A DNA stretch of 64,000 bases. It comes from Agrobacterium tumefaciens (GTDB lineage Bacteria > Pseudomonadota > Alphaproteobacteria > Rhizobiales > Rhizobiaceae). Below, piece by piece: positions 36,963 to 46,154 of this stretch. The DNA is taken from contig NZ_SUPW01000002.1 of NCBI RefSeq assembly GCF_013337285.1, forward strand, positions 496,001-560,000, given 5' to 3'. A program made the position numbers and the translations under genes. The stretch's first letter is position 1, and every line of letters starts with the position of its first letter. The notes beneath the pieces were generated by a model. It had not been told where the DNA came from. It did not search any database and worked only from the letters and a program-made list of their open reading frames with translations.

Positions 36963-38267
36963 TCAGACTTCGTCCTTGCGGGACAGAAGAATGCAGGCGA
37001 GCGTGATGATGGCGGAGACGCAGAGGTAATAACCAACATATCCCATGCCGTAATTCACCTGCAGCCATGTGGCGATGTAGGGCGCAAGCGATGCGCCGAA
37101 GATGCCGGCCATGTTGAAGGTGATGGACGAGCCGGTGTAGCGCACGCGGGTCGGAAAGGGGGCGGCGAGCGCCGTGCCGATCAGACCGTAGGTCATGCCC
37201 ATCAGCATCATCGCAAGCGTTGCGAAGATGAAGATCGAGCCTTCGCCGCCTGTCATCAGGCTGGGCAGCAGGAAGGAGAACAGGGCGATCAGCACCGTCG
37301 TCAGGATCAGGATTTCACGACGGCCGAATTTCTCGGCAAGCTTGCCGGCGATCGGGATGAAGATACCGAAGACGATGGAGCCGAGGATTTGCACTTCCAG
37401 CGCGTCGAGGAACGGAATTTTCAGAACCTTGACGTTGTAGGACAGCAGATAGGCAGTGCCAATATAGAACAATACGAAGGTGGCCAGCGCCACGAAGGTG
37501 CCGAGCACGAGGCTGCGCTTGTGGCTGCGGAATAGTTCCACGACCGGCACAGCAACACGCTCTTCCTTTTCGATCGCCTGCTGGAAGGCAGGCGTCTCGG
37601 TGATCGACAGGCGAACCCACATGCCGACCGCAATCAGGATGATCGAGGCGACGAAGGGAATGCGCCAGCCCCAGCTTAAGAGCGATTCCTGCGACATGAA
37701 GTGCAGAAGGATCCAGAAGACGCCGGAGGAGAGGAACAGGCCCACGGGTGCGCCAAGCTGCGGGAACATGCCGTACCAGCTGCGTTTGCCGGGCGGAGCG
37801 TTTTCCGTGGCGAGCAGGACGGCGCCACCCCATTCACCGCCAAGGCCGAAGCCCTGACCGAAGCGGCACAGCGCCAGTAACAGCGGCGCAAGAACGCCTG
37901 CCGTTTCATAGGACGGCAGCAGGCCAATGACGACCGTCGAGACACCCATGGTCAAAAGGGCTGCGACAAGCGTGGTCTTGCGGCCGACGCGATCACCGTA
38001 GTGGCCGAAGACCACCGCGCCGAGTGGACGGGCGAAAAAGGCGATGGAGAAGGTGGCGAAGGACGCCAGAAGCGCCGTTGTCGGGTCGCTGTTCGGGAAG
38101 AACAATGTCGGGAACACGAGCACTGCGGCCGTGGCGTAAACATAAAAATCGAAAAACTCGATGGTCGTGCCGACCAGGCTGGCAGTGAGAACTCGTGCAG
38201 GCGAATTTGTCTTTACAACGTTCGAATTGCCAGCTGTCGGCGATACCGGAGATATCGCGTCAGTCAT
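36963..38267 (-). CDS. MFS transporter, metabolite:H+ symporter (MHS) type
   Basis: A 434-residue protein with about 12 membrane segments. MHS features are TTIEFFDFYVYATAAVLVFP in the first span, the loop motif GHYGDRVGRKTTL, RFGQGFGLGGEWGGAVLLATENAPPGKR and a second loop LAEKFGRREIL. Relatives import dicarboxylates, citrate, shikimate or osmolytes; the substrate cannot be read here. It is encoded opposite to, and in the middle of, the division cluster, which makes it look inserted. Confidence 0.9.
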   Translation of the reverse strand: MTDAISPVSPTAGNSNVVKTNSPARVLTASLVGTTIEFFDFYVYATAAVLVFPTLFFPNSDPTTALLASFATFSIAFFARPLGAVVFGHYGDRVGRKTTLVAALLTMGVSTVVIGLLPSYETAGVLAPLLLALCRFGQGFGLGGEWGGAVLLATENAPPGKRSWYGMFPQLGAPVGLFLSSGVFWILLHFMSQESLLSWGWRIPFVASIILIAVGMWVRLSITETPAFQQAIEKEERVAVPVVELFRSHKRSLVLGTFVALATFVLFYIGTAYLLSYNVKVLKIPFLDALEVQILGSIVFGIFIPIAGKLAEKFGRREILILTTVLIALFSFLLPSLMTGGEGSIFIFATLAMMLMGMTYGLIGTALAAPFPTRVRYTGSSITFNMAGIFGASLAPYIATWLQVNYGMGYVGYYLCVSAIITLACILLSRKDEV

Positions 38268-38800
38268 GGTATTGGTTCCATTTCGGATGATTGGAATGTC
38301 ATGCCCTTGGGAGGCGACGACTGCGTTAACGCAATTTTCGTTCTTTTGAAATGCTAAAAAAGAAATAATGCAGATAATGTGATCGCAGGCGCATTCGCTT
38401 GGTGCATGTCGTCATTCAGTGTTTGAGAGACTGATTCAGGCCCCGGATTTAAAGCGCTGAAACGCCAGATGATTTAGCCGTGGAAAAACGCGCGTCGTTA
38501 ACGTTTGTCTCTTGCCTTTAGCGGGCGCGGACAGGTGCCGTATGTGGATTTTATTTCCGACCATTGAAAACCTGCATGTTGCAATCAGTGCAACTCTCTG
38601 ATTCCAAGGAGGGAATCCGGATCGATGCTGATTCTTTAATGGAACTCGGCATGTTGGGCGCGGCGGTTAACGAAAGTAAACGATTCATTAACCTTAATGG
38701 CGTTTAACTGATCTCAAGGGTCATGTGCCAGAATCACCGTCCGTCAAATTCGGTCGGTTCGGGCGTGGTTCGTAACGGAGAGTTGGTGTCAGAGGGTTCG
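38268..38800. other. intergenic region between the MFS gene and ddl (dcw second promoter region)
   Basis: About 530 bases holding divergent promoters and no supportable gene. Toward ddl it becomes rich in GTTAAC-type sequences: TTAAC at 38667-38671 and 38688-38692, and TTAA-N6-TTAAC at 38694-38708. These resemble CtrA sites but have the wrong spacing. Reading frames that start at 38723 run into ddl but lack a ribosome-binding site. Confidence 0.5.
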
Positions 38801-39727
38801 ATGGGCGGCAAACACGTAGCTGTTCTTTTGGGTGGGTTTTCGTCGGAGCGGCCGGTCAGCCTCTCGTCGGGCAACGCTTGCGCGCTTGCTCTGGAAGGCG
38901 AGGGCTATCAGGTCACCCGTGTCGATGTAGGGCGCGATGTCGCAGCCGTACTCGCCGAGCTGCGCCCGGATGTCGCCTTCAATGCGCTGCATGGCCCCTT
39001 CGGTGAGGACGGCACCATTCAGGGCATTCTCGAATATCTCGCCATTCCCTATACGCATTCCGGCGTGCTGGCTTCCGCCCTTGCCATGGACAAGGCGCAG
39101 GCCAAGAAGGTTGCTGCCGCCGCTGGTATCCCGGTTGCTGCCGAGCGCGTCATGAACCGCTTCGATTTCACCAGCGAACATCCGCTTGCGCCGCCCTATG
39201 TGGTGAAGCCGGTGCGCGAAGGTTCGAGCTTCGGCGTCGTGATCGTCAAGGAAGACCAGTCGCATCCGCCGCAAATCCTTACCTCGTCCGAGTGGCGTTA
39301 TGGTGATCAGGTCATGGTCGAGCGCTACATTCATGGGCGCGAGCTGACCTGTGGCGTACTTGATGGCGAGGCGCTGGGCGTCACCGAAGTGGTGCCGCTC
39401 GGTCACAATTTCTATGATTATGACGCTAAATACGCGGCTGGTGGCTCGAAACATGTCATTCCCGCAGAAATTTCACCGAAAATTTACCAAAAGATTCAAA
39501 CATTGGCGGTTATGGCGCATCAGGCGATCGGGTGCCGTGGCGTAAGCCGTTCAGACTTTCGTTACGACGACCGTTTCTCAGAAGATGGCGAAGTTATCTG
39601 GCTTGAAGTGAATACACAGCCGGGCATGACGCCGACCTCCCTGGTGCCGGAAATGGCGGCTCACGCGGGCCGCTCCTTTGGTAACCTTGTCAGCTGGATG
39701 GTGGAGGACGCTTCGTGTTCGCGGTGA
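38801..39727 (+). CDS. ddl: D-alanine:D-alanine ligase
   Basis: Makes the D-Ala-D-Ala dipeptide used by MurF. At 308 residues this ATP-grasp enzyme has typical DdlB length: [88 protein letters not shown] and [18 protein letters not shown]. The start at 38801 follows AGAGGG; a GTG at 38786 or ATG at 38723 would lengthen it without adding conserved sequence. The end overlaps ftsQ by 13 bases. Confidence 0.93.
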   Translation: MGGKHVAVLLGGFSSERPVSLSSGNACALALEGEGYQVTRVDVGRDVAAVLAELRPDVAFNALHGPFGEDGTIQGILEYLAIPYTHSGVLASALAMDKAQAKKVAAAAGIPVAAERVMNRFDFTSEHPLAPPYVVKPVREGSSFGVVIVKEDQSHPPQILTSSEWRYGDQVMVERYIHGRELTCGVLDGEALGVTEVVPLGHNFYDYDAKYAAGGSKHVIPAEISPKIYQKIQTLAVMAHQAIGCRGVSRSDFRYDDRFSEDGEVIWLEVNTQPGMTPTSLVPEMAAHAGRSFGNLVSWMVEDASCSR

Positions 39728-40647
39728 CCGGCAAAAAATCGACGGCGAAAAAGCGCGAGCAATATGCGGCGGCGGCCAATGCCGACGATCGCAGGGTGCT
39801 GCCGCGTCCGCTGCGCCGCTTCGTGCGTTTCGGTGTCAGCCTTGCGACCGGACGCATTCACATTCCCGCCCATACCGGTACGATTTCGGCCATCGCTTTT
39901 TACGCGGTGACCGGGCTTTACGGCATGTCGCTTGGCGGACACACCAACATCGTCACCCAGACCACGACATCGGCCGCAGGCTTCGCGGTTGAAGACGTGA
40001 AAGTCTCCGGCAATCTGCAGACCTCCGAAATCGAAGTCTTCCAGCTTCTCGGCCTTGATGGCAGCACGTCGCTGATCGCGCTTGATATCGATGCGGCGCG
40101 GCGCAAGCTCGTGCAGCTTCCCTGGGTGGAAGATGTGGATATCCGCAAGGTTTACCCCAAGACGGTGGAAGTTCGCCTGAAGGAGCGTCAGGCCTTCGGC
40201 ATCTGGCAGCATGGCACGGAACTGTCGCTGATCGAAAAAAGCGGCAGCGTGATTGCGCCGCTGCGTGACAATAAATTCGCCGAACTGCCGCTGTTCGTCG
40301 GACGCGACGCAGAAACGGGCGCCGCCGGTTTCGTCGGGCAACTGGCCGACTGGCCGGAAATCCGCAACCGTGTCCGCGCTTATGTGCGCATTGCCGGCCG
40401 TCGCTGGGATCTGCATCTCGATAACGGCATCGTCGTCAAGCTGCCCGAAGAAAATCTGCCGCAGGCGCTGCAATTGCTGGCGCGGCTCGATCTCGAGGAA
40501 AAGGTTCTTTCGCGTGATGTCGCCGCGGTTGATCTCCGGCTCGCCGACCGCACCACGATCCAGCTGACCGAAGGTGCGACGGAACGTCGTCAGACCGCCG
40601 TCGATGCGCGCACCAAGGCTCTCAAGAAGGCGGAGAAGAACACATGA
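39715..40647 (+). CDS. ftsQ: cell division protein FtsQ
   Basis: A bitopic divisome scaffold of 310 residues. A basic cytoplasmic tail (~1-60) precedes one membrane helix ([19 protein letters not shown], ~62-80), then a POTRA domain ([23 protein letters not shown]...) and the FtsQ domain with [27 protein letters not shown]. The start is GTG at 39715, with GGAGG upstream inside ddl. It recruits FtsL and FtsB. Confidence 0.93.
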   Translation: MFAVTGKKSTAKKREQYAAAANADDRRVLPRPLRRFVRFGVSLATGRIHIPAHTGTISAIAFYAVTGLYGMSLGGHTNIVTQTTTSAAGFAVEDVKVSGNLQTSEIEVFQLLGLDGSTSLIALDIDAARRKLVQLPWVEDVDIRKVYPKTVEVRLKERQAFGIWQHGTELSLIEKSGSVIAPLRDNKFAELPLFVGRDAETGAAGFVGQLADWPEIRNRVRAYVRIAGRRWDLHLDNGIVVKLPEENLPQALQLLARLDLEEKVLSRDVAAVDLRLADRTTIQLTEGATERRQTAVDARTKALKKAEKNT

Positions 40648-41975
40648 GCTTATTCGGTTCTTCCCATTTCGGCCTGCCGCGTCTGAAGCCGCTTTCCTCC
40701 AAGCGCAGCCACATCGTTTCGGTGCTGGACATCGGCTCGACCAAGGTCGTGTGCATGATCGGCCGACTGACGCCGCGTCAGGAAAGCGAAATTCTGCCGG
40801 GCCGCACCCACAAGGTCGAAATCATCGGCATCGGCCACCAGCGCTCGCGCGGCGTGAAATCCGGCGTGATCGCCGATCTCGACGCGCTTGAAGGCGTCAT
40901 CCGTCTTTCGGTCGATGCGGCCGAGCGCATGGCTGGCCTGACTGTCGACAGCCTGATCGTCAATGTTTCTGCCGGACGGCTGGCGAGCGATATCTACACC
41001 GCGAGCATCGATCTCGGCGGCCAGGAAGTCGAGGCAAGCGACCTGCGCAAGGTTTTGGTGGCGGCCAGCCAGCAGTCCATGCGTCAGGACCGGGCGATCC
41101 TGCATTCGTTGCCGACGGGTTATTCGCTGGATGGCGAGCGTGGCATTCGTGATCCGCTCTCGATGTATGGCGACCTTCTCGGCGTCGACATGCATGTGGT
41201 GACGGTTGAGCGCACGGCGCTGAAGAACCTCGAGCTTTGCGTCAACCGCGCCCATCTGTCCGTCGAAGGCATGGTGGCGACGCCTTACGCCAGCGGTCTT
41301 GCGGCGCTGGTGGACGATGAAGTTGAACTCGGCTGTGCGGCCATCGACATGGGCGGCGGCACCACGACGATCTCGGTTTTCGCCGAAGGTCGGCTCATTC
41401 ACACCGATGCGATCGGCCTTGGCGGCCATCACGTTACGACAGATCTTGCACGTGGCCTCTCGACACGAATCGAAGATGCGGAGAGACTGAAGGTGGTGCA
41501 TGGTTCGGCTTTGCTGAATGGCGCGGATGAGCGCGACATGATTTCGATCCCGCCGATTGGCGAAGATGATCGCGATCAACCATCGCAAGTTTCAAGAGCC
41601 CTTGTAACCCGCATCGTGCGGGCGCGTATCGAAGAGACGCTGGAATTGATCCGTGATCGTATCCAGAAGTCCGGCTTCAGCCCCATCGTCGGCAAGCGCG
41701 TTGTGCTGACCGGCGGCGCAAGCCAGCTGACGGGGCTGCCGGAAACGGCACGGCGCATTCTCGCCCGCAACGTTCGTATCGGTCGCCCCATGGGGGTATC
41801 CGGTCTTCCGGTGGCGGCAAAGGGACCGGCATTTTCAACCGCCTGCGGACTGATGATCTATCCGCAGGTGGCGGACATCGAAATTCATGCGGCGCAAGGC
41901 GGAATGTTCTCGCCGTTTGGTACGGGCAGCGGCCGGATAGCCCGGGTGGGGCAATGGCTGAAAGAGAGTTTTTGA
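40644..41975 (+). CDS. ftsA: cell division protein FtsA
   Basis: Actin-like membrane tether for FtsZ. The 443-residue product shows HIVSVLDIGSTKVVCMIGR at the nucleotide site, SRGVKSGVIADLDALEGVIRLSVDAAERM, the CAAIDMGGGTTTISVF phosphate-2 loop, VVLTGGASQLTGLPE, and a C-terminal amphipathic tail (GRIARVGQWLKESF) for membrane binding. It overlaps ftsQ by four bases and precedes ftsZ by 92 bases. Confidence 0.96.
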   Translation: MSLFGSSHFGLPRLKPLSSKRSHIVSVLDIGSTKVVCMIGRLTPRQESEILPGRTHKVEIIGIGHQRSRGVKSGVIADLDALEGVIRLSVDAAERMAGLTVDSLIVNVSAGRLASDIYTASIDLGGQEVEASDLRKVLVAASQQSMRQDRAILHSLPTGYSLDGERGIRDPLSMYGDLLGVDMHVVTVERTALKNLELCVNRAHLSVEGMVATPYASGLAALVDDEVELGCAAIDMGGGTTTISVFAEGRLIHTDAIGLGGHHVTTDLARGLSTRIEDAERLKVVHGSALLNGADERDMISIPPIGEDDRDQPSQVSRALVTRIVRARIEETLELIRDRIQKSGFSPIVGKRVVLTGGASQLTGLPETARRILARNVRIGRPMGVSGLPVAAKGPAFSTACGLMIYPQVADIEIHAAQGGMFSPFGTGSGRIARVGQWLKESF

Positions 41976-42067
41976 GTGGCCTCGTGGCGTAAGCCGGAGG
42001 TTTCAGAGTTGAGTTTTCAAGAATCGGCCAGCGGGGCGATGCGGCCAGAGAAAAAAGGAATGGTAAA

Positions 42068-43807
42068 ATGACGATACAGCTGCAAAAGCCTGATATCACC
42101 GAACTGAAGCCACGCATCACCGTCTTCGGTGTTGGCGGTGGCGGCGGTAACGCTGTCAACAACATGATCACGGCTGGCCTCCAGGGCGTCGACTTCGTCG
42201 TCGCCAACACGGATGCGCAGGCTCTGACCATGACGAAGGCAGATCGGGTCATCCAGCTCGGCGTCAACGTCACCGAGGGTCTCGGCGCCGGTTCCCAGCC
42301 GGAAGTCGGCCGCGCCGCCGCTGAAGAATGCATCGATGAGATCATCGACCACCTGAACGGCACCCACATGTGCTTCGTCACCGCCGGCATGGGCGGCGGC
42401 ACCGGTACGGGTGCTGCTCCTGTTGTCGCACAGGCCGCCCGCAACAAGGGTATCCTGACGGTTGGCGTCGTGACCAAGCCTTTCCACTTCGAAGGCGGCC
42501 GCCGCATGCGTCTTGCCGAACAGGGCATCGAGGAACTGCAGAAGTCCGTCGATACGCTGATCGTCATTCCGAACCAGAACCTCTTCCGCATTGCCAACGA
42601 CAAGACGACCTTTGCCGACGCCTTCGCCATGGCCGACCAGGTTCTCTACTCCGGCGTTGCCTGCATCACCGATCTGATGGTGAAGGAAGGTCTCATCAAC
42701 CTCGACTTCGCCGATGTTCGCTCGGTCATGCGTGAAATGGGCCGCGCGATGATGGGCACCGGCGAGGCTTCGGGTCCGGGCCGCGCAATGCAGGCTGCGG
42801 AAGCGGCGATTGCCAACCCGTTGCTCGACGAAACCTCGATGAAGGGCGCACAGGGCCTGCTGATCTCCATCACCGGCGGTCGCGACCTTACCCTGTTCGA
42901 AGTCGACGAAGCGGCGACCCGCATTCGCGAAGAAGTCGATCCGGATGCCAACATCATCCTCGGCGCAACCTTCGATGAAGCTCTGGAAGGTCTCATCCGC
43001 GTCTCCGTTGTGGCGACCGGCATTGACCGTGTTGCCGGCATCGGTGAACAGAACGTTGCCGAAATGCGCGCTGCTGCCGCCAAGCCGCTTATCCGTCCTT
43101 CCGCGGCCGTTGCTCCTGCTCCGGCCGCAGTTCAGCCTGCACATGCAGTATCGCAGGCACCAAAGACCGTAGACCAGATCGCCCAGACCATCCGTTCGGC
43201 GGAAGCTGAAATGGAACGCGAACTCGGTTTTGCCGCTCACCAGCAGCCGTCTCAGGACTTCCGTCCGCAGAGCAAGCTGTTCGCATCCGCTCCGGCTGAA
43301 GCGCCGGCGGCTCTTCGTCCGGCTCAGCCGGTTCAGCAGGCCGCTCCGGTTGCTCCGGCACCGGTCTATCATGCTCCCGAACAGGTTGCCGCTCCGCGTA
43401 TGCAGCAGCCGCAGGCACCGGTCTACCAGGAGCCTGCTCCGGTTGCCCGCCAGCCAGAGCCTGTCCGCATGCCGAAGGTGGAGGACTTCCCGCCGGTCGT
43501 GAAGGCCGAGATGGATCATCGCGATCGCGCCGCTCCTGCCGCCCAGGAAGAGCGTGGCCCGATGGGTCTTCTGAAGCGCATCACCAACTCTCTTGGTCGC
43601 CGCGAAGAGGAAGAAGTTCCGTCCGACATGATGGATGCGCCGAGCATGGCGCCGCAGCGCCGCGCGCCGCTTTCGCCGGAAGCCAGCCTCTACGCACCGC
43701 GTCGTGGCCAGCTTGACGACCACGGCCGTGCAACGCCTGCAGCGTCCAGCCACCACGACGACGACCAGCTGGAAATTCCGGCCTTCCTGCGCCGCCAGTC
43801 CAACTAA
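42068..43807 (+). CDS. ftsZ: tubulin-like division GTPase FtsZ (long-linker form)
   Basis: Assembles the Z-ring. The 579-residue product has the GTPase core (~15-320) with [10 protein letters not shown], the tubulin signature GGGTGTG at 109-115, NQNLFR and FADAF, then an unusually long Pro/Ala/Gln-rich linker (~325-560). It ends with the conserved C-terminal peptide [12 protein letters not shown] that binds FtsA. E. coli FtsZ is 383 residues, so the linker is about 190 residues longer, as in other rhizobia. Its own terminator follows at 43830. Confidence 0.97.
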   Translation: MTIQLQKPDITELKPRITVFGVGGGGGNAVNNMITAGLQGVDFVVANTDAQALTMTKADRVIQLGVNVTEGLGAGSQPEVGRAAAEECIDEIIDHLNGTHMCFVTAGMGGGTGTGAAPVVAQAARNKGILTVGVVTKPFHFEGGRRMRLAEQGIEELQKSVDTLIVIPNQNLFRIANDKTTFADAFAMADQVLYSGVACITDLMVKEGLINLDFADVRSVMREMGRAMMGTGEASGPGRAMQAAEAAIANPLLDETSMKGAQGLLISITGGRDLTLFEVDEAATRIREEVDPDANIILGATFDEALEGLIRVSVVATGIDRVAGIGEQNVAEMRAAAAKPLIRPSAAVAPAPAAVQPAHAVSQAPKTVDQIAQTIRSAEAEMERELGFAAHQQPSQDFRPQSKLFASAPAEAPAALRPAQPVQQAAPVAPAPVYHAPEQVAAPRMQQPQAPVYQEPAPVARQPEPVRMPKVEDFPPVVKAEMDHRDRAAPAAQEERGPMGLLKRITNSLGRREEEEVPSDMMDAPSMAPQRRAPLSPEASLYAPRRGQLDDHGRATPAASSHHDDDQLEIPAFLRRQSN

Positions 43808-43829
43808 AGGCGATTCCATCCGCCTCTTC

Positions 43830-43859
43830 AAACGCCCGGGTTTCACGACCCGGGCGTTT
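43830..43859 (+). terminator. Rho-independent terminator after ftsZ
   Basis: AAACGCCCGGG (43830-43840) pairs perfectly with CCCGGGCGTTT (43849-43859) around an 8-base loop, 23 bases after the ftsZ stop. It separates ftsZ from lpxC transcription. Confidence 0.9.
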
Positions 43860-43875
43860 CGTTTATTTTGCGTGA

Positions 43876-43890
43876 TTAACACTAAATTAA
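43876..43890 (+). promoter_or_regulatory. candidate CtrA site upstream of lpxC
   Basis: TTAA-CACTAAA-TTAA matches the CtrA consensus TTAA-N7-TTAAC except for the last base. It lies between the ftsZ terminator and lpxC, about 190 bases before the start codon, in an AT-rich promoter-like stretch. CtrA is the alphaproteobacterial cell-cycle regulator. Confidence 0.5.
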
Positions 43891-44077
43891 TTAGCGTTTT
43901 CAATATTTTACGCGTGTAACAATCCGAAACGAACAGTGATTTGTCGTGGCACCTACATGTGCGTATGTATGAGGCTGGGTAAGGGGAAATACGGACTTGG
44001 CCGGTCGCCAAAACCGGCTTTAAAACTTGAACGGCGCTTCACCAAACGGCGCGGTTTGCAAAATAAGGCATATACGC

Positions 44078-45037
44078 ATGACTATCGGACTGCTCGGATT
44101 TCAGACAACTATCGCACATGCTGTTCAGCTTAAAGGCATTGGCGTGCATTCCGGCAATCCGGTCTCTATGACGTTCCAGCCCGCAGAAGCTGGGACGGGC
44201 ATCGTATTCCATCGCCTTCATGACAATGGCAACGTCACCGAGTTGAAGGCGGTTTCGGCCAATGTCGGCAATACCGACCTGTGCACCGTGCTCGGCCGTT
44301 CGCTATCCCAGTCAGTGGCGACGATCGAGCACGTCATGGCCGCCATTTACGCCATGGGCCTCGACAACCTCGTCGTTGAGGTTGACGGCCCGGAAGCGCC
44401 GATCATGGATGGCAGCTCCGCGCCTTTCATCGAGGCGATCGAATCGGTCGGCATCAAGAACCTTGGCGCGAAGCGCCGTTATATTCGTGTCACCAAGCCG
44501 GTTCGTATCGATTCGGGTGCCTCCTGGGCGGAATTCCGTCCCTATGACGGCACGCGCTTCGAGGTCGATATCGATTTCGACACGCCGCTGATCGGCAAGC
44601 AGTCCTGGAAGGGCGACCTGACGGCAGAAACGTTCAAGAACGAACTGTCGCGCGCCCGCACCTTCGGTTTCATGCGTGACGTGGAGCGTCTGTGGGCTGC
44701 CGGTTATGCGCTTGGTTCTTCGCTTGAAAATTCCGTCGTCATTTCCGACGACAACAGCGTCATCAACATGGAAGGCCTGCGTTACGCCAAGGACGAGTTC
44801 GTCCGTCACAAGACGCTGGACGCCGTGGGCGATCTGGCGCTTGCCGGCGCGCAGTTCATCGGCTGCTATCGCTCCTATCGCGGCGGCCACAAGGTTAATG
44901 CCAATGCGCTGAAGGCCCTGCTGAACGACCGTTCCGCCTATGAGATCGTCGAAGCTCCGGCTGCCCGCAACCAGATGGTGCGCGCCCGCGAATTCGTACC
45001 GGTCAACATGCCGGAATTTGCGCCCTGGTCGGCTTGA
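44078..45037 (+). CDS. lpxC: UDP-3-O-acyl-N-acetylglucosamine deacetylase LpxC
   Basis: Zinc deacetylase for the committed step of lipid A synthesis. The 319-residue product has GIGVHSGNPVSMTFQPA, TIEHVMAAIYAMGLDNLVVEVDGPEAPIMDGSS (first zinc His), SRARTFGFMRDVE and the HKTLDAVGDLALAG zinc and catalytic region. The ATG at 44078 follows AAGG; upstream in-frame codons add no conserved sequence. It has its own promoter region and terminator. Confidence 0.96.
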   Translation: MTIGLLGFQTTIAHAVQLKGIGVHSGNPVSMTFQPAEAGTGIVFHRLHDNGNVTELKAVSANVGNTDLCTVLGRSLSQSVATIEHVMAAIYAMGLDNLVVEVDGPEAPIMDGSSAPFIEAIESVGIKNLGAKRRYIRVTKPVRIDSGASWAEFRPYDGTRFEVDIDFDTPLIGKQSWKGDLTAETFKNELSRARTFGFMRDVERLWAAGYALGSSLENSVVISDDNSVINMEGLRYAKDEFVRHKTLDAVGDLALAGAQFIGCYRSYRGGHKVNANALKALLNDRSAYEIVEAPAARNQMVRAREFVPVNMPEFAPWSA

Positions 45038-45065
45038 GTTTGTTCGCAGGCTATTGATTGACAGG

Positions 45066-45095
45066 AAAGCCGCTCCCCTTGGGGGCGGCTTTTTT
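45066..45095 (+). terminator. Rho-independent terminator after lpxC
   Basis: AAAGCCGC (45066-45073) pairs with GCGGCTTT (45085-45092), with CCCC-TT-GGGG extending the stem inward past one unpaired T, then a T-run. Confidence 0.88.
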
Positions 45096-45272
45096 ATGAT
45101 GCGGGGCGGGATGTTTCGTCATATCGCCTGATATTCATGCGATTGCGCGCGCGGATGCCATAAAAATGCGTTAATGCGTCATCATTGCGTTGCCCTGCGG
45201 ATGCTTTTATGGCTAGAAACGCCAGTGCAAAGCCGATGCTTATGTATTTGCGCGGGAAGTGGGAACTGTCGA

Positions 45273-46139
45273 ATGAAGCATGTAGGGTCTGGTGCGATGA
45301 AGGGTACGATGCGGGGGATCGCCGTTTCGTTGTTGTTGGTCGGTGCAAGTGTCGCCGTCACGGCCTGCCAGTCCGATCCGGATATCGACATTACCAAGCT
45401 CGGCTTCGAATCCGATCCGCCTGACGTTCTGTACAAGCAGGGGCTTGCCAACATGAACGCCGGCAACATGACGGAAGCCTCGCGCAAGTTCGAGGCTATC
45501 GACAAGCAATATCCATTCACCGAATGGGGCCAGAAGGCGCTTGTCATGCAGACGTTCATTGCGACGCGCACCAACAAGAATGATGTGGCCATCACCAACG
45601 GCAGCCGCTTCCTGCGGCAATATCCGCGTTCCAAGGATGCGGCTTATGTTCAGTACATGATCGGCCTTGCCTATTCGAAGCAGATTTCCGACGTGACGCA
45701 GGACCAGCGCGCAGCACAGCGCACGGTCGAGGCGATGAGCAAGGTCGTCAACGACTATCCCGATTCGGAATATGTCGCCGATGCGCAGGCCAAGATTCGT
45801 TTCGCCCGCGACCAGCTCGCCGGCCGCGAAATGCAGGTCGGCCGTTATTATCTTGAGCGTAAGGAATATCTCGCCGCCGTTTCGCGTTTCCGCATCGTCG
45901 TCGAGCAGTACCAGAACACCAACCAGATCGAGGAAGCGCTGGCGCGTCTGACGGAGGCCTATTATGCGATGGGTCTTGCCGAAGAGGCGCAGACCGCGGC
46001 CGCCGTTCTCGGCAACAACTATCCCGACAGCCAATGGTATGCGGACTCCTACAAGCTGCTGAAAGGCAACGGGCTGGAGCCGCGTGAAAACAAGGGGTCC
46101 TGGATTTCGCGCGCCGGCAAAAAGCTTATCGGCGCCTGA
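45273..46139 (+). CDS. bamD: outer membrane assembly lipoprotein BamD
   Basis: Essential BAM complex lipoprotein that helps insert outer-membrane beta-barrels. From 45273 the product is 288 residues with a lipoprotein signal ending in lipobox VTAC, then TPR-like repeats: PDVLYKQGLANMNAGNMTEASRKFEAIDKQYPFTEW, AYVQYMIGLAYSKQI, GRYYLERKEYLAAVSRFRIVVEQYQNT. ATG 45297 is an equally plausible start and gives a shorter signal. It lies between lpxC and recN, a common alphaproteobacterial order. Confidence 0.92.
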   Translation: MKHVGSGAMKGTMRGIAVSLLLVGASVAVTACQSDPDIDITKLGFESDPPDVLYKQGLANMNAGNMTEASRKFEAIDKQYPFTEWGQKALVMQTFIATRTNKNDVAITNGSRFLRQYPRSKDAAYVQYMIGLAYSKQISDVTQDQRAAQRTVEAMSKVVNDYPDSEYVADAQAKIRFARDQLAGREMQVGRYYLERKEYLAAVSRFRIVVEQYQNTNQIEEALARLTEAYYAMGLAEEAQTAAAVLGNNYPDSQWYADSYKLLKGNGLEPRENKGSWISRAGKKLIGA

Positions 46140-46154
46140 GACGGGGCATAGGCC

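Noticed and set aside
38694-38708. TTAA-N6-TTAAC as a firm CtrA site
   Set aside because: The spacing is one base short of the consensus; kept only as a weak hint.
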